A stretch of 51,719 nt of DNA from Lachnospiraceae bacterium. GTDB taxonomy: Bacteria > Bacillota > Clostridia > Lachnospirales > Lachnospiraceae. The stretch lies in the NCBI GenBank assembly GCA_017626325.1, contig JAGAIZ010000065.1, forward strand, positions 1 through 51,719, read 5' to 3'. Under the pieces are notes generated by a model. The model was not told the origin of the DNA. It ran no database searches and saw nothing but the letters and a program-made list of their open reading frames with translations. The translations under genes were made by a program, and so were the position numbers. This document shows, one piece after another, positions 25,507 through 33,819 of this stretch; position 1 is the stretch's first letter, and each line of letters opens with the position of its first letter.

Positions 25507-26493
25507 ATGAAATGGATGAAATTCAGAATTAAGACAATCACAGAAGCGGAGGATATTATTATCAGCACACTCTATGATATTGGACTGGAGGGCGCGCAGA
25601 TTGAAGATAAGATTCCGCTTACCGCGCTGGAGAAAGAGCAGATGTTTGTGGATATATTGCCGGACGGACCGGAGGATGACGGCATCGCGTATTTAAGCTT
25701 TTTTGTGGAAGAGAAGGAGGATGGTACGCTGGAAGTGGACGGTGTGCCGACAGATCAGGATACGGTGGTATCACAGATTGAGCAGGAACTGGAAGAGCTT
25801 CGGTTTTTTATGGATATCGGAGAAGGCTCTGTTACGGTGACAGAGACGGAGGATATCGACTGGATTAATAACTGGAAGCAGTATTTCCACCAGTTCTATA
25901 TCGACGATTTACTGGTGATTCCGTCATGGGAAGCGGTTAAGGAAGAGGATAAGGATAAGAAAATATTACATATCGACCCGGGGACGGCTTTCGGTACCGG
26001 AATGCATGAGACGACACAGTTGTGTATCCGGCAGATTAAGAAATATCTGACGCCGGAGACCGAGCTTCTGGATGTGGGAACAGGCAGCGGCATCCTGGCG
26101 ATCCTGGCATTGATGTATGGCGCGAAGCATGCTGTCGGCACGGATCTGGATCCCTGCGCGGTGGAAGCGGTGGCGCAGAATATGGAGGCGAACCATATTC
26201 CGCAGGAAGCCTTTGAGATGATGATCGGCAATATCATTACCGACGAAGCGGTGCAGGACAGGGTCGGCTATGAGCGCTATGATATCGTCGTGGCGAATAT
26301 ACTGGCGGACGTGCTGGTGCCGCTGACTCCGGTGATTGTGCGGCAGATGAAGAAGGGCGCAGTCTACATCACGTCCGGCATTATCGATACGAAAGAAGAG
26401 ACAGTGAAAGCGGCGGTGGAGGCAGCAGGGCTGGAGCTTCTTGAGGTCACATATCAGGGAGAGTGGGTGTCTCTGACAGCCCGCAGGAAATAG
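25507..26493 (+). CDS. prmA: Ribosomal protein L11 methyltransferase PrmA
   Basis: SAM-dependent methyltransferase that modifies lysines and the N-terminus of ribosomal protein L11. 328 residues. The N-terminal substrate-recognition domain (about 1-110) is followed by the Rossmann methyltransferase domain with DPGTAFGTGMHETT, the SAM motif LLDVGTGSGILAI and the catalytic-region motif NILADVLVPL. SD AGCGAGG lies about ten bases before the ATG. It leads a run of translation-related genes (prmA, vanZ-like, rsmE). Confidence 0.95.
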   Translation: MKWMKFRIKTITEAEDIIISTLYDIGLEGAQIEDKIPLTALEKEQMFVDILPDGPEDDGIAYLSFFVEEKEDGTLEVDGVPTDQDTVVSQIEQELEELRFFMDIGEGSVTVTETEDIDWINNWKQYFHQFYIDDLLVIPSWEAVKEEDKDKKILHIDPGTAFGTGMHETTQLCIRQIKKYLTPETELLDVGTGSGILAILALMYGAKHAVGTDLDPCAVEAVAQNMEANHIPQEAFEMMIGNIITDEAVQDRVGYERYDIVVANILADVLVPLTPVIVRQMKKGAVYITSGIIDTKEETVKAAVEAAGLELLEVTYQGEWVSLTARRK

Positions 26494-26526
26494 TATATGC
26501 TGCCGGTGAGAATGCGGAGGCGGCAT

Positions 26527-27078
26527 ATGGAGAGGTGCATGAAGAGAAAAACAGAAAGTAAACGGACGCGAAAATGGAGAAATCTGGCGGGGATTCTTGC
26601 GCTCGTATGGATGTGCGTTATTTTTGCCTTTTCGGCGCAGACGAACGAAGAATCCAGCGTGGTGAGCGAGGGGATCAGTTACCGTATGGTGAATTCTACC
26701 GGGTTCTTGCTGCATCTGAATTTGAGCGAGAAGCAGCTTAAGATGATTTCGCTTGCGGTAGAAAGCTTCGTCAGAAAAGGCGCGCATATGACAGAATACG
26801 GCATCCTGGCGATTCTTGTCTTCCTGTGGCTTGGCGGATGGGAAATGACGGCGCTTCGCAGATGGAGTCTGGCCGTAGCGGCGGCGGCGTTATACGCCTG
26901 CAGCGATGAGTTTCACCAGTTGTTCGTGGCGGGGCGTGCCGGATGCGTGACGGATGTGATGATAGACAGCGCGGGTGCGGCGTTGGGGCTGACGCTGTTT
27001 GTGCTGCTTGCCGGACTCTGGGGCAGGGCGCGTAAGAGGCCCCCTAAGAGACAGCATAAGCAGCCAGGAAACGTTTGA
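26527..27078 (+). CDS. VanZ-like family membrane protein
   Basis: A predicted membrane protein of about 183 residues with several hydrophobic helices. VanZ-family signatures are FAFSAQ near residue 35, RKGAHMTEYGILAIL, and CSDEFHQLFVAGR followed by VTDVMIDSAGAALG. VanZ in enterococci gives low-level teicoplanin resistance, but most members, including this type, have no known role. Several starts are possible: ATG 26497, ATG 26527 (SD GGAGG, six-base spacing; preferred) and ATG 26539. It lies between prmA and rsmE on the same strand. Confidence 0.82.
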   Translation: MERCMKRKTESKRTRKWRNLAGILALVWMCVIFAFSAQTNEESSVVSEGISYRMVNSTGFLLHLNLSEKQLKMISLAVESFVRKGAHMTEYGILAILVFLWLGGWEMTALRRWSLAVAAAALYACSDEFHQLFVAGRAGCVTDVMIDSAGAALGLTLFVLLAGLWGRARKRPPKRQHKQPGNV

Positions 27079-27117
27079 AAAGTACGGGTTATTTGAGAAG
27101 GAAAGGGACAGCGGTTT

Positions 27118-27858
27118 ATGTATCAGTTTTTTGTGGAGCCGTCACAGATTCAGGGCACAAGAATTGTGATCACAGGCGGCGATGTGAATCATATCAGAAA
27201 TGTACTCCGCATGAAAGCCGGGGAAGAGATCGCGGTCAGCAACGGGATAGACGGCAAAGAATACCGCTGTGGAATTGAGACTTTTACAGACGACGAGGTC
27301 ATCTGTACGCTCCGGTTTATCAAAGAAGACGGGGTGGAGCTTGCCTCCGGGATCTATCTTTTCCAGGGGCTGCCCAAGGCGGATAAAATGGAACTGATTG
27401 TGCAGAAAGCAGTAGAGCTTGGCGCGTGTGAAGTGATTCCGGTGGCGATGAAGCGGTGCGTCGTCAGGCTGGATGAGAAGAAAGCGGCGGCGAAGAGAGT
27501 CCGCTGGCAGGGGATCTCGGAAGCGGCGGCGAAGCAGAGCAAGCGTGCGGTCATACCGCAGGTGTGTCCGGTGATGAGCTTCAAAGAAGCGGTCGCCTAT
27601 GCACAGACGATGGATGTCAGGCTGATTCCTTATGAACTGGCGCAGGACATGCAGCACACGAAGGCGCTGATCGGCGCGGTGCGGCCTGGTCAGAAGATAG
27701 CGGTTTTCATAGGACCCGAGGGAGGCTTCGAGGAAAATGAGATACAGGCAGCTCTGGAAGCCGGAATCGAACCGATCACGCTTGGCAGAAGGATTCTGCG
27801 CACAGAGACGGCGGGCTTTACGGTGATCTCCTGGCTGATGTATCAGTTGGAACAGTGA
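27118..27858 (+). CDS. rsmE: 16S rRNA (uracil-1498-N3)-methyltransferase RsmE
   Basis: SPOUT-class enzyme that methylates U1498 of 16S rRNA. 246 residues, usual length. An N-terminal PUA-like domain (MYQFFVEPSQI, VNHIRNVLRMKAGEEIAV) is followed by the knotted SAM-binding domain with VIPVAMKRCVV, the loop IGPEGGFEENEI and the C-terminal LGRRILRTETAG. It probably shares a transcript with prmA and the VanZ-like gene. The 248 bases between it and the next gene show no gene or clear signal. Confidence 0.95.
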   Translation: MYQFFVEPSQIQGTRIVITGGDVNHIRNVLRMKAGEEIAVSNGIDGKEYRCGIETFTDDEVICTLRFIKEDGVELASGIYLFQGLPKADKMELIVQKAVELGACEVIPVAMKRCVVRLDEKKAAAKRVRWQGISEAAAKQSKRAVIPQVCPVMSFKEAVAYAQTMDVRLIPYELAQDMQHTKALIGAVRPGQKIAVFIGPEGGFEENEIQAALEAGIEPITLGRRILRTETAGFTVISWLMYQLEQ

Positions 27859-28106
27859 AGAAATGGCGGATGAACCCCGCTTTGAGTCAAGAAGCCTGAT
27901 AAGCCTCCGGAGAAAAAGCGATTGCGGGAAAAGGGTTCGATAATTCGGGGAAACATAGTGACCGGGACTTAGAAAGGAACATAATATATTATATGGAATG
28001 AAGCGGCTCATTATGCAGAAAATATTCTGTATAACCGGCGATAAGGCTTCTGGTATGGATTCATACGACGGTATCATGGGAAGCTTGAGAGAAAGGAATG
28101 ACAATC

Positions 28107-29261
28107 ATGGAAGTGTATTTAGACAATTCTGCGACGACGAAATGCTTCGAAGAAGCAGCGGAACTGATGCATAAGATTATGTGCGAAGATTACGGCAATC
28201 CTTCCAGTATGCATCATAAAGGAGTAGAAGCGGAACAATACTTAAGATATGCCAAAGAGACACTTGCCAGAATTTTGAAAGTAAATGAGAAAGAGATTCT
28301 TTTTACCTCCGGCGGGACGGAGTCTGATAATATCGCACTCATTGGAACGGCAATGGCGAATCACCGGCGGGGCAGGCATCTGATCACGACCCGGATCGAG
28401 CATCCTGCCATTCTGCAGACGATGTCATATCTGGAGGATCAGGGATTTGAAGTGACCTATCTTCCTGTAGACTGCGAGGGAAGAATTTCCCTAAAGGATC
28501 TGGAGGAGGCTGTAAGGCCTGATACAATACTGGTATCGATCATGCATACGAACAATGAGATCGGAAGCCTGCAGCCGATTGCTGAGGCGGGTGCGCTGAT
28601 TAAGAAATGCAATCCGCATACGCTGTTCCATGTGGATGCGGTGCAGGGCTTCGGCAAATTCCGGATTTATCCCAATAAGATGTATATCGATATGCTGTCG
28701 GTCAGCGCCCATAAGATTCACGGTCCCAAAGGAGTAGGATTCCTCTATATCAGGGAAGGCGCTAAAGTGAATCCTGTCATGTACGGCGGCGGCCAGCAGA
28801 AAGGGATGCGTTCGGGTACGGAGAATGTGCCGGGCATAGCTGGCATGGCGAAAGCGGCGGAGATGGTTTACGCCAATCTGGACAGCGATATGCAGAGAAT
28901 GTATGAGCTGCGCGATATGCTGATTCGCGGCGTGAGCCGGATTGAGGATGTGAAAGTCAACGGCTGTCCGGGCAATGAGGGAGCGGCGCACATCGTGAGC
29001 CTGTCCGTCCGCGGCGTACGGAGCGAGGTGCTCCTTCATGCGCTGGAGGAGCGGGGCGTTTATGTGTCCGCAGGAAGCGCCTGCTCTTCCAACAAGCCGC
29101 AGACGTCCGCAACGCTTAAGGCGATCGGGGTAGAGAAGGATTTATTGGATTCTACCATTCGTTTCAGCTTTTCGGTCTTTACAACAGAAGAGGAAATCCA
29201 GTATACTATACAGGCATTGTGTGAGATGATACCGATGCTGAGAAGATATACGAGACGCTAG
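28107..29261 (+). CDS. Cysteine desulfurase (NifS/IscS family)
   Basis: PLP enzyme that removes sulfur from cysteine as a protein-bound persulfide. 384 residues. Visible are the start MEVYLDNSATT, HVDAVQGFGK, the PLP lysine in SAHKIHGPKG (Lys203) and the catalytic cysteine in SAGSACSSNK (Cys326). The ATG at 28098 directly follows the SD GAAAGGA, so the ATG at 28107, with nine bases of spacing, is preferred. It is followed by thiI, the common pairing in Firmicutes where the desulfurase supplies sulfur for 4-thiouridine in tRNA, so a dedicated ThiI partner is likely; a wider role in Fe-S assembly is possible. Confidence 0.93.
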   Translation: MEVYLDNSATTKCFEEAAELMHKIMCEDYGNPSSMHHKGVEAEQYLRYAKETLARILKVNEKEILFTSGGTESDNIALIGTAMANHRRGRHLITTRIEHPAILQTMSYLEDQGFEVTYLPVDCEGRISLKDLEEAVRPDTILVSIMHTNNEIGSLQPIAEAGALIKKCNPHTLFHVDAVQGFGKFRIYPNKMYIDMLSVSAHKIHGPKGVGFLYIREGAKVNPVMYGGGQQKGMRSGTENVPGIAGMAKAAEMVYANLDSDMQRMYELRDMLIRGVSRIEDVKVNGCPGNEGAAHIVSLSVRGVRSEVLLHALEERGVYVSAGSACSSNKPQTSATLKAIGVEKDLLDSTIRFSFSVFTTEEEIQYTIQALCEMIPMLRRYTRR

Positions 29262-29368
29262 ATTGCCGGCTTGGTGGGAATATCCGGCGAAGCTGCGGTT
29301 TGCTTTGCATAATTTTGCAAGGCAGACCCTGCTCGCCAAAGGATGAGATACAGAATGGGAGAAGAGAA

Positions 29369-30547
29369 ATGTTTACAGCTTTTTTGATCAAATATGCCGA
29401 AATCGGCGTGAAGGGTAAGAACCGGTATTTGTTTGAGGATGCGCTGGTGAAGCAGATTAAATATGCGCTTAAGAAATGCGAAGGTTCTTTTGCGGTGCGC
29501 AAGACGGATGGGAGAATCTATGTGGACGCATTGTCGGAATTTGATTTTGATGAGACGGTGGCTCATCTGCAGAAGGTCTTCGGAATCTCCGGTATCTGCC
29601 CGGTAGTCTATGTGGAAGACGAGGGTTTTGAGAAGCTGGGAGAGACTGTTGTTAAGTATATTGACGACGTGTACCCGGACAAGCATAGAACCTTCAAGGT
29701 AGCAGCGAGACGTGCGCGGAAGAATTACCCCCTTAACTCGATGGAGATTAATGTGGAGATGGGGGCGGTAATCCTGGACGCTTATCCCGAGATGAGCGTG
29801 GATGTACATCATCCTGATATTCTGCTGAATATCGAGATTCGTGATAAGATCTATATATATTCCGAGATTATTCCGGGGCCGGGCGGCATGCCTGTGGGAA
29901 CCGGAGGCAAGGCCATGCTGCTTCTGTCGGGCGGGATCGATTCGCCTGTTGCCGGATGGATGATCGCGAAGCGCGGTGTCAAGATCGACGCCGTATATTT
30001 CCATGCGCCGCCGTATACCAGTGAGCGCGCCAAGCAGAAGGTAGTGGATCTGGCGCGGAAGGTGGCGGCTTATACAGGACCGATCTATCTGCATGTCATT
30101 AATTTTACGGATATCCAGCTCTATATCTATGATAAGTGTCCGCATGATGAACTGACGATTATTATGCGGCGATATATGATGCGGATAGCGGAGCGTATCG
30201 CGAAGGAGACGGAATGTCTGGGGCTAATCACGGGAGAGAGTATCGGACAGGTGGCTTCCCAGACGATGCATTCGCTGATGGCGACCAATGAAGTGTGCGA
30301 ATTGCCGGTGTACCGTCCTCTGATCGGATTTGACAAGATGGATATTGTGGATATTTCTGAGAAGATCGACACCTATGAGACATCGATCCAGCCGTACGAG
30401 GACTGCTGTACGATCTTCGTGGCGAAGCATCCTGTAACGAAACCGAATCTGAATATTATCCGCAAACATGAGAAGAATCTGTATGAGAAGATCGATGAGC
30501 TGGTGCAGACGGCGCTTGATACGGATGAACTGATTATTGTGCAGTAA
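29369..30547 (+). CDS. thiI: tRNA 4-thiouridine synthetase ThiI
   Basis: Adenylates and thiolates U8 of tRNA using sulfur from the neighbouring cysteine desulfurase. 392 residues, with ferredoxin-like and THUMP domains at the N-terminus (MFTAFLIKYAEIGVKGKNR) and a PP-loop ATP-pyrophosphatase motif LLSGGIDSPVAGW (Ser187 region). There is no C-terminal rhodanese domain, as in Bacillus ThiI. I start at 29369 after SD GGGAGAAG; the frame open to 29300 has no support. Confidence 0.94.
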   Translation: MFTAFLIKYAEIGVKGKNRYLFEDALVKQIKYALKKCEGSFAVRKTDGRIYVDALSEFDFDETVAHLQKVFGISGICPVVYVEDEGFEKLGETVVKYIDDVYPDKHRTFKVAARRARKNYPLNSMEINVEMGAVILDAYPEMSVDVHHPDILLNIEIRDKIYIYSEIIPGPGGMPVGTGGKAMLLLSGGIDSPVAGWMIAKRGVKIDAVYFHAPPYTSERAKQKVVDLARKVAAYTGPIYLHVINFTDIQLYIYDKCPHDELTIIMRRYMMRIAERIAKETECLGLITGESIGQVASQTMHSLMATNEVCELPVYRPLIGFDKMDIVDISEKIDTYETSIQPYEDCCTIFVAKHPVTKPNLNIIRKHEKNLYEKIDELVQTALDTDELIIVQ

Positions 30548-30596
30548 GTAAGCTCCTGCGGTTGGGATTGCGGTCCAAACCGCAGAAAAACAGCAT

Positions 30597-30630
30597 AAAA
30601 AAGGAACCGCCTGCGTACACAAGTGGTTCC
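30597..30630 (-). terminator. Terminator of the HPr-like gene (minus strand)
   Basis: Read on the minus strand, GGAACCAC (30630-30623) pairs with GCGGTTCC (30610-30603) and is followed by TTTTTT. A separate stem on the plus strand at 30556-30585 (CTGCGGTT/AACCGCAG) follows thiI but lacks a T tract. Confidence 0.8.
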
Positions 30631-30663
30631 CGTTCGTTTCTCTTCTGATTGATAAGCGGCTGA

Positions 30664-30894
30664 TTACATGATGTAAGGCTTTAAAGCTTCCATAACTTCA
30701 TCAGTACCGTCTTCAGCATGAATGTTTAAGTCGATCGGCTTGGATAAATCTAAGCTGAAGATACCCATGATAGATTTCGCATCGATAACGTATCTGCCAG
30801 ACACTAAGTCGAAATCATAATCAAACTTTGTAATATCATTTACAAAAGATTTAACCTTATCAATAGAATTTAAAGAAATCTGTACTGTTTTCAT
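30664..30894 (-). CDS. HPr-like protein lacking the phosphorylatable histidine
   Basis: A 76-residue protein with the HPr fold signature. The regulatory-serine region is well conserved (AKSIMGIFSLDL, Ser41, equivalent to HPr Ser46), but the segment that carries His15 in HPr (IHARPA) reads SIDKVKSF here, with Asp12 in the His place. It therefore cannot take part in sugar phosphotransfer by the normal route and resembles Crh of Bacillus, which keeps Ser46 and has lost His15. A regulatory role with HPr kinase and a CcpA-type regulator is possible. SD AAAGGAGGT is excellent. It has its own promoter and terminator and is divergent from mtaB. Confidence 0.82.
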   Translation of the reverse strand: MKTVQISLNSIDKVKSFVNDITKFDYDFDLVSGRYVIDAKSIMGIFSLDLSKPIDLNIHAEDGTDEVMEALKPYIM

Positions 30895-30934
30895 TTAAGA
30901 ATTACCTCCTTTGATTTTTATACCTTCTGCTATA

Positions 30935-30963
30935 ATACTAAATGCTGGAAGAACAAAAGTCAA
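30935..30963 (-). promoter_or_regulatory. Promoter of the HPr-like gene (minus strand)
   Basis: On the minus strand TTGACT (30963-30958), a 17-base spacer and TAGTAT (30940-30935). On the plus strand a TATAAT box at 30931-30936 overlaps it and may serve mtaB, so the two divergent promoters could interfere. Confidence 0.7.
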
Positions 30964-30996
30964 TGATAAAACACTACAAAAAATGCGGAGATTACT

Positions 30997-32520
30997 ATGA
31001 AAAGTGTAGCATTACATAATCTTGGATGCAAGGTGAACGGCTATGAAATGGACGTTATGCAACAAATGTTACAAGAAAAGGGTTACAAAATTGTATCATT
31101 TGATGAAGCGGCGGATATTTATATTATCAATACGTGCACCGTTACCAATATCGCGGACAGGAAAAGCAGGCAGATGCTTCACCGGGCCAGGAAATTAAAT
31201 CCCGACGCCGTGGTCGTGGCTGTAGGCTGTTATGTGCAGACGGACGAAGCCGGCGTCAGAAAGGATCCGGCGATCGATCTGGCGGTGGGCAATAACCGTA
31301 AGAAGGATCTGGTGTCTATATTGGAGCGTTATCTGGCGCAGTGCGAGGGAGCAGAATACAGACCGGATGCGGAAGGCAGAGCAGATGCAGAAGACGGAGC
31401 AGATGCAGAAGACGGAGCAGATGCAGAGCACAGGGCGAATGTACAGGACGGAGCGGACGCAGAACACAGAGTGAATGCAGAGGACCAGGCGGACACGGAC
31501 CACAGAGTAAATGCACAAAACGGATCGAAAGCAGAAGAGGCGGCACCGGACAGCGGATACGAATGTATGATGGACGTCATAGATATTAACCATACGTCCG
31601 AGTACGAAGAGATGACGCTTAAGAGAACCGCAGAGCATACCCGCGCTTACATCAAGATTCAGGACGGCTGTAATCAGTTCTGTTCTTACTGCATTATTCC
31701 CTATGCCAGAGGAAGAGTGCGCAGCCGCAGGGAAGAAGACATTTTGCGGGAAGTAGAGGGCATCGTGTCGGCAGGGTATCAGGAGATCGTGCTGACGGGG
31801 ATTCATATCAGTTCTTATGGTCTTGACAGAGGAGAGACGGAGCTTCTTACGCTGTTAGGAAAGCTTCATGAGATCGGGGGATTAAAGCGTATCCGGTTAG
31901 GTTCCTTAGAACCCCGTATTGTCACGGAAGAGTTCGCGGCAAAGATCAGCGCTATGCCCAAGATCTGCCCGCATTTCCATCTCTCCCTGCAGAGCGGATG
32001 TGACAGCGTGCTTAAGCGGATGAATAGACGCTATGACAGCGGGGAATACTTTCAGACAACCGGACTGCTTCGTAAATATTATGAGAATCCGGCGATCACC
32101 ACAGATGTAATCGTAGGATTTCCGCAGGAGACGGAGGAGGAATTCAAGCTGACGGAAGCGTTTGTGCGGAAGGTTCAATTCTACGAAATGCATATTTTCA
32201 AATATTCGAAAAGGCAGGGTACAAGGGCGGCGGCCATGGAAGGACAGATCACGGAGGCTGAGAAGGGAAGGAGAAGCGCACTTCTGATCGACGCCGGCAA
32301 ACAGATGTCCCATGCGTATCGTGCGGGTTACATAGGAAGAGATACAGAGGTGCTTATGGAGGAGCTTCATGAGATCGGAGGACGCGCCTATTGGGTCGGT
32401 CATACGCCTCAGTATATTAAGGCGGCAGTCATAGCCGGGCAGGGCATAAATCTGAAGAATCAGATGATAACCGGCAGACTGACAGGCTTTCTCGACGATG
32501 AGATTCTGCTTATGGAATAG
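30997..32520 (+). CDS. mtaB: tRNA t6A37 methylthiotransferase MtaB with a repeat insert
   Basis: Radical-SAM enzyme that converts t6A37 of tRNA to its 2-methylthio form. 507 residues, longer than the usual 430-450. The N-terminal MTTase domain carries LHNLGCKVNGYE and INTCTVTNIADRKSRQ; the radical SAM motif is CNQFCSYCIIPYARGR (Cys225, Cys229, Cys232); a C-terminal TRAM-like domain follows. The extra length is an insert between the two domains: nine hexapeptide repeats (DAEDGA, DAEHRV type, residues 124-177) encoded by 18-base tandem repeats. Catalytic motifs are intact, so activity is expected. Confidence 0.93.
   Translation: MKSVALHNLGCKVNGYEMDVMQQMLQEKGYKIVSFDEAADIYIINTCTVTNIADRKSRQMLHRARKLNPDAVVVAVGCYVQTDEAGVRKDPAIDLAVGNNRKKDLVSILERYLAQCEGAEYRPDAEGRADAEDGADAEDGADAEHRANVQDGADAEHRVNAEDQADTDHRVNAQNGSKAEEAAPDSGYECMMDVIDINHTSEYEEMTLKRTAEHTRAYIKIQDGCNQFCSYCIIPYARGRVRSRREEDILREVEGIVSAGYQEIVLTGIHISSYGLDRGETELLTLLGKLHEIGGLKRIRLGSLEPRIVTEEFAAKISAMPKICPHFHLSLQSGCDSVLKRMNRRYDSGEYFQTTGLLRKYYENPAITTDVIVGFPQETEEEFKLTEAFVRKVQFYEMHIFKYSKRQGTRAAAMEGQITEAEKGRRSALLIDAGKQMSHAYRAGYIGRDTEVLMEELHEIGGRAYWVGHTPQYIKAAVIAGQGINLKNQMITGRLTGFLDDEILLME
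31366..31527 (+). repeat. Nine 18-bp tandem repeats within mtaB
   Basis: Units read GATGCAGAAGACGGAGCA with variation, coding for (D/N)A(E/Q)(D/H)(G/R)(A/V). Units two and three are identical. The repeats occupy the linker between the MTTase and radical SAM domains, and the unit length preserves the frame. Confidence 0.9.
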
Positions 32521-32562
32521 ATATGTTTACGGAATATATGCTTACGGAATAAAGTAAAGTGA

Positions 32563-32591
32563 TTGAATTTTGTGTGATGATAGAGTATTAT
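32563..32591 (+). promoter_or_regulatory. Promoter of the ireB-ruvX-DUF1292 operon
   Basis: TTGAAT (32563-32568), a 17-base spacer and TATTAT (32586-32591), about 55 bases before ireB. Confidence 0.7.
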
Positions 32592-32646
32592 GGTAATAAT
32601 AGGGGTAAATATCAAGAACAGAAACAATGGATAAGGGCGTGAAATA

Positions 32647-32910
32647 ATGCAGGATTTAGAGAATACACAATTTTTTAAAGTAGAGACAGAGCCGGAGACG
32701 GGTGTGAAGCTGGTGCTTTCCACAGTATACGAGGCGTTGACGGAGAAGGGATATAATCCGGTTAATCAGATCGTGGGTTATATTATGTCCGGCGATCCTA
32801 CTTACATTACAAGCCACAAGAGCGCAAGAAGCCTGATTATGAAGGTGGAACGCGATGAACTGGTAGAAGAGATGTTAGTGGAGTACATTAAGAATTCTAT
32901 TAAGAAGTAG
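32647..32910 (+). CDS. ireB: IreB family regulatory phosphoprotein (UPF0297)
   Basis: A small cytoplasmic protein of 87 residues. The family signatures NPVNQIVGYIMSGDPTYITSH and the start DLENTQFF are present. In Enterococcus IreB is phosphorylated by the Ser/Thr kinase IreK and lowers cephalosporin tolerance; in other Firmicutes the role is less clear. The threonine-bearing N-terminal segment is present here (ENTQFF). It heads the conserved ireB-ruvX-DUF1292 block, behind its own promoter at 32563. Confidence 0.92.
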   Translation: MQDLENTQFFKVETEPETGVKLVLSTVYEALTEKGYNPVNQIVGYIMSGDPTYITSHKSARSLIMKVERDELVEEMLVEYIKNSIKK

Positions 32911-32975
32911 AAGGACATGACCGTAAAGGCGGATGAGAAGGTACGGCGTGTACAGGCAGGAAGAGATAGCGGCAT

Positions 32976-33410
32976 ATGAGAATTATGGGATTGGACTTCG
33001 GTTCTAAGACAGTGGGAGTGGCGATCAGTGATCCGCTGCTTATTACTGCGCAGGGAACAGAGATAATCAGAAGAAAAGATGAGAATAAGCTTCGGCAGAC
33101 ATTGGCGCGTATCGAGGAATTGATCGTAGAGTACGAGGTGTCGGAGATTGTGCTGGGTCTTCCTAAGAATATGAATGATACGCTGGGAGAGAGAGCCGAG
33201 CTTTCTTTGGAATTTAAGGACAAGCTGGAGAGAAGAACCGGGCTTCCGGTTGTGATGTGGGATGAGAGGCTTACCACGGTTTCGGCGGATAGGGTAATGA
33301 TGGAAGCAGGTATCCGCAGAGAACACCGTAAGGAGTATGTGGATAAGATCGCGGCTGTATTCATTTTACAGAGTTACCTGGATTATCGTGGGAACAAGGA
33401 GAAAGATTAA
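32976..33410 (+). CDS. ruvX: Putative pre-16S rRNA nuclease / Holliday junction resolvase RuvX (YqgF)
   Basis: RNase H-fold nuclease of the YqgF family, 144 residues. The first strand with the catalytic Asp is [19 protein letters not shown]; further motifs are [17 protein letters not shown] and [14 protein letters not shown], with the last acidic residue in [14 protein letters not shown]. Family members mature the 5' end of 16S rRNA in E. coli and have been proposed as Holliday-junction resolvases. It lies 65 bases after ireB and abuts the DUF1292 gene. Confidence 0.93.
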   Translation: MRIMGLDFGSKTVGVAISDPLLITAQGTEIIRRKDENKLRQTLARIEELIVEYEVSEIVLGLPKNMNDTLGERAELSLEFKDKLERRTGLPVVMWDERLTTVSADRVMMEAGIRREHRKEYVDKIAAVFILQSYLDYRGNKEKD

Positions 33411-33665
33411 GTGGAGAAGATTGTATTTACACCGTCAGGAGAGGAAACGGTAGAGTTCTATGTACTGGAGCAGACGAGACTGGGCGGTATAGATTATATT
33501 CTGGTGACGGATTCGGAAGAGGACGACGCGGAGGCGTTGATTCTGCGTGATATGTCTGCGCCTGAAGAGGAAGAAGCGGTGTACGAGATCGTGACAGACG
33601 ATGAGGAATTGAACGCAGTAGCGGCTGTGTTTGAAAATATGCTGGAAGATATTGAATTATCATAA
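33411..33665 (+). CDS. DUF1292 (UPF0473, YrzB-like) protein
   Basis: A very acidic 84-residue cytoplasmic protein starting with GTG directly after the ruvX stop codon, with SD AAGGAG 10 bases upstream inside ruvX. The family pattern IVFTPSGEETVEFYVLEQTRLGGIDYILV is seen in segments, ending with the AVAAVFENML motif. Function is unknown; it is almost always found with ruvX and ireB in Firmicutes, and here the end-to-start contact implies translational coupling. Confidence 0.88.
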   Translation: MEKIVFTPSGEETVEFYVLEQTRLGGIDYILVTDSEEDDAEALILRDMSAPEEEEAVYEIVTDDEELNAVAAVFENMLEDIELS

Positions 33666-33819
33666 ATATGCAGTTACATATGGAGTACCGTAAAGCGGTT
33701 TGCAGATCGTCAGGGCCGGTATCGGGAAGAGACGGAATGTGCGGGAGGATTTCGGTCAGGTATAGGCAAAACGCTTGGACAGGCTCCGTTTTAACTGAAA
33801 GAAAATGGAGGTAGTTTTT

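Noticed and set aside
30556-30585. Plus-strand terminator after thiI
   Set aside because: The stem CTGCGGTT/AACCGCAG is clear but is followed by A residues, not T, so it is not a standard terminator.
31366-31527. CRISPR-like array in mtaB
   Set aside because: Repeats are contiguous 18-base in-frame coding units with no spacers and no cas genes nearby.
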